A stretch of DNA of 49,147 bases from Methanoregulaceae archaeon (GTDB taxonomy: Archaea > Halobacteriota > Methanomicrobia > Methanomicrobiales > Methanospirillaceae): contig JACTUB010000020.1 of the NCBI GenBank assembly GCA_015660885.1, forward strand, positions 1 through 49,147, given 5' to 3'. Below are positions 24,754 through 33,017 of the stretch, piece after piece (the first letter of the stretch is position 1; the number at the start of each line of letters is the position of its first letter). The position numbers and the translations under genes are program-made. The notes under the pieces were generated by a model. That model was not told the origin of the DNA and ran no database searches. It saw only the letters and a list, made by a program, of their open reading frames with translations.

Positions 24754-25389
24754 CTATCCAGGGACAAGTACCGTTCCATTCTTTCGTAAGGCCTGTTTTT
24801 CCTTTTCGTCCATTCGTGTCAGTTGTGACACAGCCGCGATCCAAATCTTCTTAGCTTCTTCTTTATCCAGACCTGCCATGATATCGATAAGGAGACCATT
24901 GACCAGCGCATCGCAGGCAATTGCAAGGACACGGGAGTTGAGATGTCCCGAGATCAGGCCTTTACCCTGTTGCCGGGCAATAAAACGCTCGACAACATGG
25001 ATATCCTCAATCCGGTCCTGCCGGAGCAGAATACGGATCCGCTCATTGTGTGCAGCGAGGAGCATCATTTCCGAATACATGCTGTTGAACTGTGGCGTAT
25101 ACCGCGCGAGGGTGTCGAACAGGATTTCACTCCCGGCCCGGAGATCCCTGTTCTCGAAGGATCGTTCCAGGATCGCTGCCAGTTCCTCCCGACCGTGTTC
25201 AGCAACCGCTGCATAGAGATCTTCCTTGCCGGGAAAGTACTGATAAATGGCCGGTTTGGTCACACCAAGATGGTTTGCAATCTCTTCCATGGTCGTTCTG
25301 TGATACCCTTTGTGGAGAAAGAGACTGTACGCTGCCTCTACAATCTTTTTTCTGACTTCTTCCCGGTATCCCATCAAAATACGGGGCAT
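24754..25389 (-). CDS. TetR-family transcriptional repressor
   Basis: The 211-residue protein has an N-terminal TetR helix-turn-helix (about residues 10-55) with AAYSLFLHKGYHRTTMEEIA, then HLGVTKPAIYQYFPGKEDLY. A helical ligand/dimer domain follows. Starts at 25398 (TTG-type) and 25374 are also possible. It is divergent from the CARDB/permease/ATPase genes, with repeats between the two promoters, so it probably represses that operon and itself. The ligand is unknown; many relatives sense hydrophobic drugs or membrane stress. Confidence 0.9.
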   Translation of the reverse strand: MPRILMGYREEVRKKIVEAAYSLFLHKGYHRTTMEEIANHLGVTKPAIYQYFPGKEDLYAAVAEHGREELAAILERSFENRDLRAGSEILFDTLARYTPQFNSMYSEMMLLAAHNERIRILLRQDRIEDIHVVERFIARQQGKGLISGHLNSRVLAIACDALVNGLLIDIMAGLDKEEAKKIWIAAVSQLTRMDEKEKQALRKNGTVLVPG

Positions 25390-25432
25390 GCCCCACAAAC
25401 CTTCATCGCGCGGATAATTGAAAAATCCCGCG

Positions 25433-25499
25433 TTTTTTATACATACTCTTGTTAAGTTTATTTACCTATGGTAAGTTTAATAACTTTGGGTATTATACC
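25433..25499. promoter_or_regulatory. divergent promoters with candidate TetR operator
   Basis: TTTTTTATAC (25433-25442) is a TATA box for the minus-strand tetR gene, and TATTATACC (about 25491-25499) is one for the plus-strand operon. Between them GTTAAGTTTA (25451-25460) and GGTAAGTTTA (25470-25479) repeat at a 19-bp spacing with one mismatch. A palindrome TTACC-TAT-GGTAA covers 25462-25474. A repressor bound there would touch both promoters. Confidence 0.55.
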
Positions 25500-25543
25500 T
25501 CAGAACAGAGGAAATTCCGGCATGTAAGCCGGGGAGTACTTTC

Positions 25544-26869
25544 ATGCCACAAAAATCAGCCTCCTGGTCAGGAAAGAGAAACGGATCGCGTCCGTATTAT
25601 GTTCATGCGGGTATCTTGGGACTCCTGATATCAGCATTTATTATTGTATTCATCGCATCGCTCGTAATACCGGTATCAGCAGCCGGTGAACCCACAGTAG
25701 CAATCTCGGAATACCATGTGAATCCTTCAGTACTCATGCCTGACAGCCTCGGGACCATCACTATTATGGTTAAGAATACGGCAACCAGTGCGACCTTGAC
25801 AGAAAATACCGGAATAACGACGTCCGAAGCTGGGGTAACCAAGGTGACGAATATCAATGTCAATATCGAAAATGTCAGACTTGAAGGCAACGGGATAATC
25901 GTCCAGAGCAATGATTTCCAGCGGGTAGGCGAGATTGGGCCCGGCCAGTCCCTCCAGCTCACATTTTCCATTCAGGCGCCTTCAAAAAGCGGGATCTATT
26001 ATCCTGAAGTCTGGATTGATACAACTGGGGGAACGAGTACGCGGTACCCTATCCCGGTAAACGTGAATACTGCGGTGGGTATACAGAAGCAGGCTGTTCT
26101 GATTATGGGCAGTTCGCTGAGCGACAGTGTTAACCCCGGCGACGAGATCCCGCTAACACTTACTGTCAGCAATGCAGGACAGACTCTTGCCGACGATGTT
26201 ATCCTTAAAATCACCAACGTAACGGGCAGCATTGCCCCGAAAAATACCGATCTCTACCACCTCGGGACGCTCAGTCCCGGCGATCAGAAGACTACCAGTC
26301 TCACCCTCCTCTCTGATAAGCAGGCCAGTATTGGGCTGGTCCGGGTCCCGGTGACGATCAGCTACAATTCTATCGACGGGACATTTCTCACGCAGGAGAC
26401 CGGTATTGATATTATGATGAAGGGTGTGGCAGAGCTGGGATTCGTTTCGGTGGACACAAACCCCTCGCGGCTGAGCGAGGGCACCCCCTACGATCTCACT
26501 GTCCGGATAGAGAACACTGGCACCGGCGAGGCCAAACAAGTCTCGGCAAAGGTAGACCTCCCCGCTGACGGAACAAAAGAGGCATTCATCGGGAAAATCA
26601 AGCCGGGCAACGATGCCCCGGCTATCTTCCTGCTCGAGGGGATGAAGGGCGGCAATTACCCGTACAACCTCACCATAACCTACACGGACGACATGGGGGT
26701 CCACTCCCTCACCCGGCAGATGAACCTGCGTGTGCCGCCCGCTGACAATTCCGGGAATCTGATCCTCGGGCTCATCGTCCTTGGCATTCTCGCGTTCCTC
26801 GCGTATCGTTACTGGTACCTTCCGCGCAAGAACGGGGACGGAACATTCCCATGGGCAAGAAAGAATTAA
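25544..26869 (+). CDS. CARDB-domain membrane-anchored surface protein
   Basis: The 441-residue protein has a basic N-terminus and a hydrophobic segment at about 24-45, which is a signal anchor or signal peptide. Extracellular repeats resembling CARDB/S-layer-associated adhesion domains follow: motifs such as GPGQSLQLTFSIQAP, DEIPLTLTVSNAGQTLADDV and TPYDLTVRIENTGTGEAKQV. A C-terminal transmembrane helix (LILGLIVLGILAFLAYRYW) and a short basic tail finish the protein. It overlaps the permease gene by 19 nt, which argues for one complex, probably as the exterior partner of the ABC exporter. GGGGAG lies 7 nt before the start. Confidence 0.87.
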   Translation: MPQKSASWSGKRNGSRPYYVHAGILGLLISAFIIVFIASLVIPVSAAGEPTVAISEYHVNPSVLMPDSLGTITIMVKNTATSATLTENTGITTSEAGVTKVTNINVNIENVRLEGNGIIVQSNDFQRVGEIGPGQSLQLTFSIQAPSKSGIYYPEVWIDTTGGTSTRYPIPVNVNTAVGIQKQAVLIMGSSLSDSVNPGDEIPLTLTVSNAGQTLADDVILKITNVTGSIAPKNTDLYHLGTLSPGDQKTTSLTLLSDKQASIGLVRVPVTISYNSIDGTFLTQETGIDIMMKGVAELGFVSVDTNPSRLSEGTPYDLTVRIENTGTGEAKQVSAKVDLPADGTKEAFIGKIKPGNDAPAIFLLEGMKGGNYPYNLTITYTDDMGVHSLTRQMNLRVPPADNSGNLILGLIVLGILAFLAYRYWYLPRKNGDGTFPWARKN

Positions 26870-28065
26870 AGGTCGCATTTCTGCTTGCCCTTCGCTCGCT
26901 CCAGCGGGGTGGCAGGTCAAGTGTGATCCTGACCATCCTGATTGTCGGGATGTGCTTTACCAATATGATCTTCCTGCCCGCCATGTTCAACGGGATTGGC
27001 CAGAGCATTACGAAGCAGGTCGTGGACTATGAGGTGGGGAACGTGCTTGTCAGCCCCCAGTCGGGTGACCAGTACGTCACCGATCTGGGCGCAACACTCG
27101 ACCTCATCAACGGCATGCCCGGCGTTGATCGGGCAACCCCCCATTACTCTAAGGGGGCGACCCTCAAGTACCGCCAGCGAGTCCTTGGCGTCTCGGTGCG
27201 GGCCATTTCGCCCAATGACGAGAAGTACGTGTCCCCCCTTTACACCAAGATGATTGGCGGCAGCTACCTCGGTGACGGCGATACCGGAGAGGTCATCATC
27301 GGCAAGCCGGTCGCAGGAGATGCCTCGATCCGGCAAGAGGATGAGTTCCAGCCTTCGCTCGGGGGTGTGCGGGTTGGGGACTCGATCACCATCGAGTACG
27401 GCAACGGTTACACGAAAGACTACCGGGTAAAGGGGATCTATTACACCGGCTGGAGTCAGGCGGATAGCACAGTATACGTAACATGGACTGACATGGAACA
27501 GGTGGAAGGAAAGCCCCTCGACTTTGCGGATTATATCACTGTCAAGGCAAAACCCGGGTATTCGGAGAAGTTCATAAAAGATGAGCTCCAGCAGTACGGG
27601 GTTTCACAAAAGGTGCAGACAACCTCGGACCTGCTCTCCAAGAGCCTGGGGCGGGCACTCCAGAGTTTTGCGATCATTAACACGGTGTCCCTCATAGTGA
27701 GCATCATCATCACAACGGTAGTACTGTTTATCGTTATCACGATCAAAACCCTCAACAGCCGCAAGCAGATCGGGATCCTCAAGGCGATTGGCGTGGATAA
27801 GGAGGTCATAATGCACAACTACGGGTTCCAGGTTATCATTCTCGCTGTACTTGGCATTATTCTTGGGATAATCATCGCATCGATGCTTGCAGTGTATATG
27901 GCATATCATCCCATAGTGACTCCCGAATGGTCTGCAACCCTGTATATAACACCTATGGATCTCGTCATAAACTCCCTGATATTGTTCGTCGCTGCGATTA
28001 TCGCCGGCTACGTCCCGGCCTGGCAGGTTTCACGCGAGGATATCCAGACTGCCATGAGAGCATGA
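26851..28065 (+). CDS. MacB/FtsX-type ABC transporter permease
   Basis: The 404-residue permease has one N-terminal membrane helix (about 28-48), a large external domain of MacB type (about 50-270), and three C-terminal helices (about 272-300, 325-350 and 365-390). Motifs are LRSLQRGGRSSVILTILIVG near the start, TLNSRKQIGILKAIGVDKEV near 305-324, which docks to the ATPase, and a short cytosolic end. Such permeases move lipoproteins, peptides or drugs or transmit force rather than import solute. It lies between the CARDB gene and the ATPase gene, 4 nt before the latter. Confidence 0.92.
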   Translation: MGKKELKVAFLLALRSLQRGGRSSVILTILIVGMCFTNMIFLPAMFNGIGQSITKQVVDYEVGNVLVSPQSGDQYVTDLGATLDLINGMPGVDRATPHYSKGATLKYRQRVLGVSVRAISPNDEKYVSPLYTKMIGGSYLGDGDTGEVIIGKPVAGDASIRQEDEFQPSLGGVRVGDSITIEYGNGYTKDYRVKGIYYTGWSQADSTVYVTWTDMEQVEGKPLDFADYITVKAKPGYSEKFIKDELQQYGVSQKVQTTSDLLSKSLGRALQSFAIINTVSLIVSIIITTVVLFIVITIKTLNSRKQIGILKAIGVDKEVIMHNYGFQVIILAVLGIILGIIIASMLAVYMAYHPIVTPEWSATLYITPMDLVINSLILFVAAIIAGYVPAWQVSREDIQTAMRA

Positions 28066-28069
28066 AACT

Positions 28070-28765
28070 ATGATTGAGATTGAAAATTTGCGGAAAACCT
28101 ACCATATGGGAACTGTCGAGGTCAAAGCTCTTGATGGAGTGGATCTCGAGATTGAAAAAGGAGAGTTCCTTGGTATCATGGGACCGAGCGGAAGCGGCAA
28201 GACCACGCTCCTGCATATGCTGGGACTCTTAGACCTGCCCACTTCAGGTAAAATCATCATTGATGGGATGGATATTTCCCTCCTGACGGATTATGAGAAG
28301 ACCATGTTCCGGCTCTACAAGCTCGGATATGTCTTTCAGGATTACGCACTGGTCCCCGATCTGACGGTGATGGAGAATGTCTCCCTCCCGGCCATGCTCC
28401 GGAAAGATCGGACCGAGGACCAGTACCGCAATGATACTAATGATATTTTGCAGAAGATCGGCCTGTACGACCGGCGGGACCACCTTCCCCGGGAACTCTC
28501 CGGCGGCCAACAGCAGCGGGTCTCGCTTGCCCGTGCGATGGTGAATAAACCGGATATTCTCTTTGCTGATGAACCATGCGCCAACCTTGATACGGAAAAC
28601 TCACGGATAGTTCTTGACCTTTTCCGGGAGATCAATGAGTCGGTGCACCAGACAATCGTAATGGTTTCCCACGAGGACTGGCACAAGGATTATTTCCACC
28701 GTATTGTCAGACTTAGAGACGGTAAGATAGTCAGTGATGGGATAAATGGGTCCAAAGCTTCCTGA
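28070..28765 (+). CDS. ABC transporter ATP-binding protein (LolD/MacB type)
   Basis: The 231-residue ATPase powers the adjacent permease. The Walker A motif is GPSGSGKTT near 38-46, the Q loop is FQDYALVPDL near 87-96, the signature is LSGGQQQR near 142-149, Walker B is ILFADEP near 162-168, and the H-loop histidine is in VSHEDWHK. Its length and order fit the LolD subfamily rather than an importer ATPase. It is the last gene of the TetR-controlled operon. Confidence 0.94.
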   Translation: MIEIENLRKTYHMGTVEVKALDGVDLEIEKGEFLGIMGPSGSGKTTLLHMLGLLDLPTSGKIIIDGMDISLLTDYEKTMFRLYKLGYVFQDYALVPDLTVMENVSLPAMLRKDRTEDQYRNDTNDILQKIGLYDRRDHLPRELSGGQQQRVSLARAMVNKPDILFADEPCANLDTENSRIVLDLFREINESVHQTIVMVSHEDWHKDYFHRIVRLRDGKIVSDGINGSKAS

Positions 28766-28836
28766 TGTGTTCAGGTGAAGTATCCTACACCTTTTCTGGT
28801 CATGATACAAATTACTTAAAAAACCGGTCCTGCCCC

Positions 28837-29532
28837 ATGGAAGGAATCCCCGTTGAAAAAGTTATCCGCTCGCGTCGCAGGACCATCGCTCTTGAAGTTA
28901 CCCCTGCCGCAACCCTGGTTATCAGGGCACCCCTGCGGGCTTCCAAGGCTTATATCGAGGAGATGATCCGGGAAAAGAGCTTGTGGATCCTGCGAAAAAT
29001 GGACGAGATGAAGAGGCGCCCGGCTCCACCCTCTCATGAGTATGCCGAGGGTGAGTTGTTTCTCTATCTCGGGCGGGAATACCCTTTGCATATCGTGGAT
29101 GGCGGGAGAATAGCCATAGAACGCAGCGACAGGCTTTACATTTCCCGCACAGTCCTGCCCGATATCAGGAACCTGTTGAAACACTGGTACATGGAGGAGG
29201 CCCGGAAGGAAATCCGTGCCAGGTGCATGTGGTTCTCCATAAAAACGGGGCATGTCCCGGCCACGATTCGTATCACCGATGCACGACAGCGGTGGGGTTC
29301 ATGTACCCCCAAGGGCGGGCTCAACTTCAGCTGGCGCCTGATCCAGGCCCCGCCTGATATTATTGATTATGTTGTAGTACACGAACTGGTCCATATCAGT
29401 CAGCCAGACCATTCGAAGAAGTTCTGGGCAAAGGTCCAGAAGATCCTGCCGGATTATTTGCGCCGGCGGAAGTGGCTCCGTGAGAATGAGCGGCTGCTGG
29501 AAATTTTAAAAAACGGTGAATTCCAGGTTTAA
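28837..29532 (+). CDS. YgjP-like (DUF45) metallopeptidase-family protein
   Basis: The 231-residue protein has the domain known as YgjP/DUF45. The metal-binding motif is HELVHISQPDHSKKFW near 191-206, with the glutamate and two histidines typical of this family, and an upstream RWGSC motif near 154-158. A basic N-terminus (EKVIRSRRRTIALEV) precedes it. The ATG at 28837 is chosen because a TATA-like ACTTAAAAAA lies about 25 nt upstream and the extra 24 residues from ATG 28765 look non-coding. The biological substrate is not known. It comes after the ABC operon but may have its own promoter. Confidence 0.85.
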   Translation: MEGIPVEKVIRSRRRTIALEVTPAATLVIRAPLRASKAYIEEMIREKSLWILRKMDEMKRRPAPPSHEYAEGELFLYLGREYPLHIVDGGRIAIERSDRLYISRTVLPDIRNLLKHWYMEEARKEIRARCMWFSIKTGHVPATIRITDARQRWGSCTPKGGLNFSWRLIQAPPDIIDYVVVHELVHISQPDHSKKFWAKVQKILPDYLRRRKWLRENERLLEILKNGEFQV

Positions 29533-29787
29533 TGAAAAAAATGTAAATAACCGAATTCAAGAATTGGATCGTTATGGATCCTCCCCCTTGTACCACCAGT
29601 CCGTTGGGGGACGGGGCATAATGCGATTGACCCGCGAATACACAAAAACACACATCTAATGTAATCTTCTGAAAAAACTACAGAGGTTGACAACATACGA
29701 AGCAGCGCAAAACCCGGCAGGCGTTTTTTTGCGCAGGTATCGCATTGTCGGAAAAAATAACGTCGGCAATGGATTTTCACCAATCTC

Positions 29788-30693
29788 TTATCCGAAAAGT
29801 GCCCCCGCTGCAATTCCCCCTGCGTAAAGCACCATCGCCAAGTGGAAAAGGGGCAGCACTTTAAGTGTTGCATCAGGAGTTTTATTCTTCAGGATCACCA
29901 CGTTTGCAATTACGAGCAGGCACAGCCCGGCAGTAATGCAGCAGCGGGTGATCCATCCAAGCCGTATCATGAAAACAAACGCCATCATTGCATGGATAAT
30001 GGTAAACCCGCCAATCCAGTATGCCGTTCTGGGTATATCGTAGATCATCGGGATAGTGCTCATTCCCCGTGCTCGATCATTTATCACATCAATCAGGTCA
30101 TTTGCGCCAAGATGCGCCATGGCAAACGGGTAGAAAAAGGCGAAGTACAGGAACGCGTTAGGGTCAGGGTTCCCAAGACAGAGATAACCGGCTACAGGGA
30201 AAAGGGCGAAGTCTGTACGTCCGATAAGCTGGGCGAAGGGGAACTGTTGTGGCTGTCGCTTCTCGATCTGGTAGAATATCTCGATCGTGTAGCAATAGAT
30301 CATGATAAGGAGCACGAAAAGCGAATGCAGGTACGGGAGTGTCAGAATAAGAGCGGCAGTGACAGCAGCCAGCATAAAAAAAAGCCCCACTGCATGATTT
30401 GGCGGTATAAGGCCGTCCGCGACGGGCCGCGTCCCGAAGAACCGCCAGTACCTGGTAAGCTTATCCGCTTCTACATCATTTTTGTCATAATTGCGATCGA
30501 TGTAATCATTGAGAACGAATCCTGCCTCAAAACCAAAGAACCCGATCAGGGCAACCCGAGCGACGACAAACCAAGAGAAGGTTCCATAGACTGTTGCCGC
30601 CAGCAGATATCCCGAGCAGAAGAGAAGCGGCCAGGCAAAGGAGAACTGGAGGCGAGTGAGGTCGATATATGCCCTGAGGGTCGCGTTCATCAT
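29788..30693 (-). CDS. UbiA-family prenyltransferase
   Basis: The 301-residue integral membrane protein has about eight to nine hydrophobic helices and the two aspartate-rich motifs of aromatic or glycerol prenyltransferases: NDYIDRNYDKNDVEAD near 62-77 and NDLIDVINDRARG near 195-207. These bind the prenyl diphosphate with magnesium. In archaea the family includes digeranylgeranylglyceryl phosphate synthase and quinone- or haem-type enzymes; the acceptor cannot be told from the sequence. The ATG at 30693 is used because the family starts here; a TATA-like ATTAAAG lies about 25 nt upstream. Confidence 0.88.
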   Translation of the reverse strand: MMNATLRAYIDLTRLQFSFAWPLLFCSGYLLAATVYGTFSWFVVARVALIGFFGFEAGFVLNDYIDRNYDKNDVEADKLTRYWRFFGTRPVADGLIPPNHAVGLFFMLAAVTAALILTLPYLHSLFVLLIMIYCYTIEIFYQIEKRQPQQFPFAQLIGRTDFALFPVAGYLCLGNPDPNAFLYFAFFYPFAMAHLGANDLIDVINDRARGMSTIPMIYDIPRTAYWIGGFTIIHAMMAFVFMIRLGWITRCCITAGLCLLVIANVVILKNKTPDATLKVLPLFHLAMVLYAGGIAAGALFG

Positions 30694-30835
30694 CAGAATT
30701 TTGTCCCACTCTTTAATACAATCTTTGATAAAGGTTAATTCTCTGAAAAATCCCACCGTTTAAGACGAAAATTATCGGTACCTGTCGCATGTTTCCAGAC
30801 ACCTCCTTATCTACCTTGGCAACCAATAATACAGG

Positions 30836-31402
30836 ATGGATTCCTTTTTTATCCGACCGGAAACTCCCGACGATATTCCCGCTATTTTTGAGGTCAATTT
30901 CCAGGCGTTTGCACACTATGACGAAGCAAACCTGGTGAATACCCTGCGGGATGCAAATGTTTTCAACCCCGAACTATCACTTGTTGCTGTCTGTGGTGAC
31001 AGGATAATCGGGCACATAATGTTTCCTCCCGTTATCATCGAATCTCCTAAAGTATCCACTCCAGCCGTTGCCCTCGCGCCTCTTGTGGTGCACCCGGATT
31101 ATCAGTGTCTTGGAGTGGGCTCTGCACTGATTGAAGAAGGGCTCAATGCCTGTCGCAGTTTCGGCCATCGCATTGTAATCGTTGTTGGCCACCCGGGGTA
31201 TTACCCCCGCTACGGGTTTCACGCAGCACGGACTCACGGTATCGAAGCACCATTTATTGTTGCTGATGATGTATTCATGGTACTCGGCCTTGTTCCCGGC
31301 GCACTCGATGGAATTCAGGGTACCGTAAAGTACCCGGACGCCTTTGATGCAATTGTCGGCAGCAGGATAAGCAGCGGTAAAAAAATAAATTCACTGTCCT
31401 GA
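30836..31402 (+). CDS. GNAT-family N-acetyltransferase (YhbS-like)
   Basis: The 188-residue protein has the GNAT fold. It begins with FIRPETPDDIPAIFEVNFQA, has the acetyl-CoA loop YQCLGVGSALIEEGLNACRS near 90-109 (Q/G-x-G-x-G/A form), and the later YYPRYGFHAARTHGI typical of the YhbS/YjdJ group. It would transfer an acetyl group from acetyl-CoA to an amine on a small molecule or protein; the substrate is unknown. It is divergent from the UbiA gene, with a 142-nt gap, and stands alone. Confidence 0.88.
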   Translation: MDSFFIRPETPDDIPAIFEVNFQAFAHYDEANLVNTLRDANVFNPELSLVAVCGDRIIGHIMFPPVIIESPKVSTPAVALAPLVVHPDYQCLGVGSALIEEGLNACRSFGHRIVIVVGHPGYYPRYGFHAARTHGIEAPFIVADDVFMVLGLVPGALDGIQGTVKYPDAFDAIVGSRISSGKKINSLS

Positions 31403-31633
31403 TTCCACCTGCGTTTGTCGGCAAGGAATATATTGTTCCTCTTTTGCATTGACCTTTCAATCTTTTAAAAGGTCCGGAAAAGTAAAAACCTTTTCGGGTT
31501 CGAGCATATATCCGGATTCATCATTGATCATTCTCTCCCGAATAAGATGTGATGCCGTATGTATTCTCAGAGGCATTAACCACGGCAGGCAGACACCAGC
31601 ATTATCCCTTCATCCGTCAACTTACCATGAGAG

Positions 31634-32878
31634 ATGGTGAGTGGCATATCCTCTTTACCTGATGACAACCTGGGACGATATCTCCAAACATTTGTGAGTG
31701 AGACCGGCCGCCCTACAGATGTTGAGGATATTATTATCGGATCGGTCACTCTACCTAAATATACCAATGAATTCTGGACATCCCGGCAGAGACAGGCTTC
31801 CTCAATCCATGAGATCTCTTACCGTGCATGCTTCAAACCACAACTCCCTCGGTTCTTCATCGATCTCCTGACCCGGAAAGGTGATATAGTATATGACCCG
31901 TTTAGCGGCCGGGGTACAACGGTAATTGAAGCAGGGATCTGCGGGCGTAATGTTCTCGCAAATGATGCCAGCCCGCTCTCCAGGATTATAACCGAGCCCC
32001 GGTTCTTCCCTCCGGATCTCATCGCTGTAGAGAAGCGTCTTGCATCCATCCCGAGCGACAGCAAAACAGCAACAATCGATCTTTCCATGTTTTATCACCC
32101 TGACACCGAGAAAGAGATTGTTGCTTTGCGACAGTATATCCTCAAGCGAAGAGCGGATTGCAGGGATGATATGATTGACCGCTGGATTGCGATGGTGGCA
32201 ACCAACCGCCTCACTGGCCACTCGAAAGGATTTTTCTCTGTCTACACGCTCCCTCCCAACCAGGCAGTATCGCAGCAGAGCCAGCACAGGATCAACCAGA
32301 AACGCCAGCAGACTCCGGAGTACCGTGACACACACAGGATAATTCTAAACAAGACAAAGAGCCTGTTACGTTCCGTGTCTCCGGCCGAAAAGGCGAATCT
32401 GAAACAGGCAGGAAAAATGGCTCGCCTTCTTACAGGCGATGCACGTTTGACTCCTGAAATCCCTTGTGATCACGTACGGCTGACGGTAACCTCCCCCCCG
32501 TTTCTTGATATCGTCCAGTACCGGGAGGATAACTGGCTCCGCTGCTGGTTTAACGGGTACGATGAGAAAATAATCGGGGACCAGATCACGATGGCCCATA
32601 ATCCGGTTGAATGGTCAGAAGTTATGAGTGCCGTATTCCATGAGCTCTTCCGGCTCACCAGTTCCGGGGGGTATGTTGCATTTGAAGTGGGGGAGGTGCG
32701 GAAGCGGACGATTCAGCTGGAAGACTATGTCATTTTTCCTGGTATAACTGCAGGGTTTACCTGTGAAGGGGTGTTGATCAACCAGCAGACATTTACCAAA
32801 ACTTCCAATATATGGGGTGTCGATAATATGGCCTCTGGCACAAACACAAACAGGATTGTTATTTTTCATAAATACTGA
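31634..32878 (+). CDS. DNA methyltransferase, orphan (cytosine-N4/adenine-N6 type)
   Basis: The 414-residue enzyme has the S-adenosylmethionine loop DPFSGRGTTVIEA at 88-100 and the catalytic motif TSPPFLD at 286-292, the form found in N4-cytosine and N6-adenine methylases. The order, with the AdoMet motif before the catalytic motif, and a long variable segment between them (about 120-280) that could read the target, are typical of the gamma/beta-like classes; I do not assign a class. There is no restriction endonuclease, specificity subunit or defence gene beside it, so it looks like an orphan methylase. Neighbours are a GNAT gene and a kinase. Confidence 0.82.
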   Translation: MVSGISSLPDDNLGRYLQTFVSETGRPTDVEDIIIGSVTLPKYTNEFWTSRQRQASSIHEISYRACFKPQLPRFFIDLLTRKGDIVYDPFSGRGTTVIEAGICGRNVLANDASPLSRIITEPRFFPPDLIAVEKRLASIPSDSKTATIDLSMFYHPDTEKEIVALRQYILKRRADCRDDMIDRWIAMVATNRLTGHSKGFFSVYTLPPNQAVSQQSQHRINQKRQQTPEYRDTHRIILNKTKSLLRSVSPAEKANLKQAGKMARLLTGDARLTPEIPCDHVRLTVTSPPFLDIVQYREDNWLRCWFNGYDEKIIGDQITMAHNPVEWSEVMSAVFHELFRLTSSGGYVAFEVGEVRKRTIQLEDYVIFPGITAGFTCEGVLINQQTFTKTSNIWGVDNMASGTNTNRIVIFHKY

Positions 32879-33017
32879 GCAGCAGTAAAAATTATTTGTT
32901 CTTAGTATCCTCCCGCAAAATTATTCCCTTTTTCTTTTTTTAAATCCAACCGTCAGCGGTAGGAATGGCAACAAAAAAGAAGTACGCCTTAAGTATCCCT
33001 ACATCCATAATATACGC

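Noticed and set aside
28765..28836. ATG at 28765 for the YgjP-like gene, overlapping the ATPase stop
   Set aside because: The first 24 residues look non-coding and a TATA-like element lies just before the ATG at 28837.
29533..29787. A gene between the YgjP-like and UbiA genes
   Set aside because: Short frames on both strands lack ribosome-binding sites and coding character; it appears to be plain intergenic DNA.
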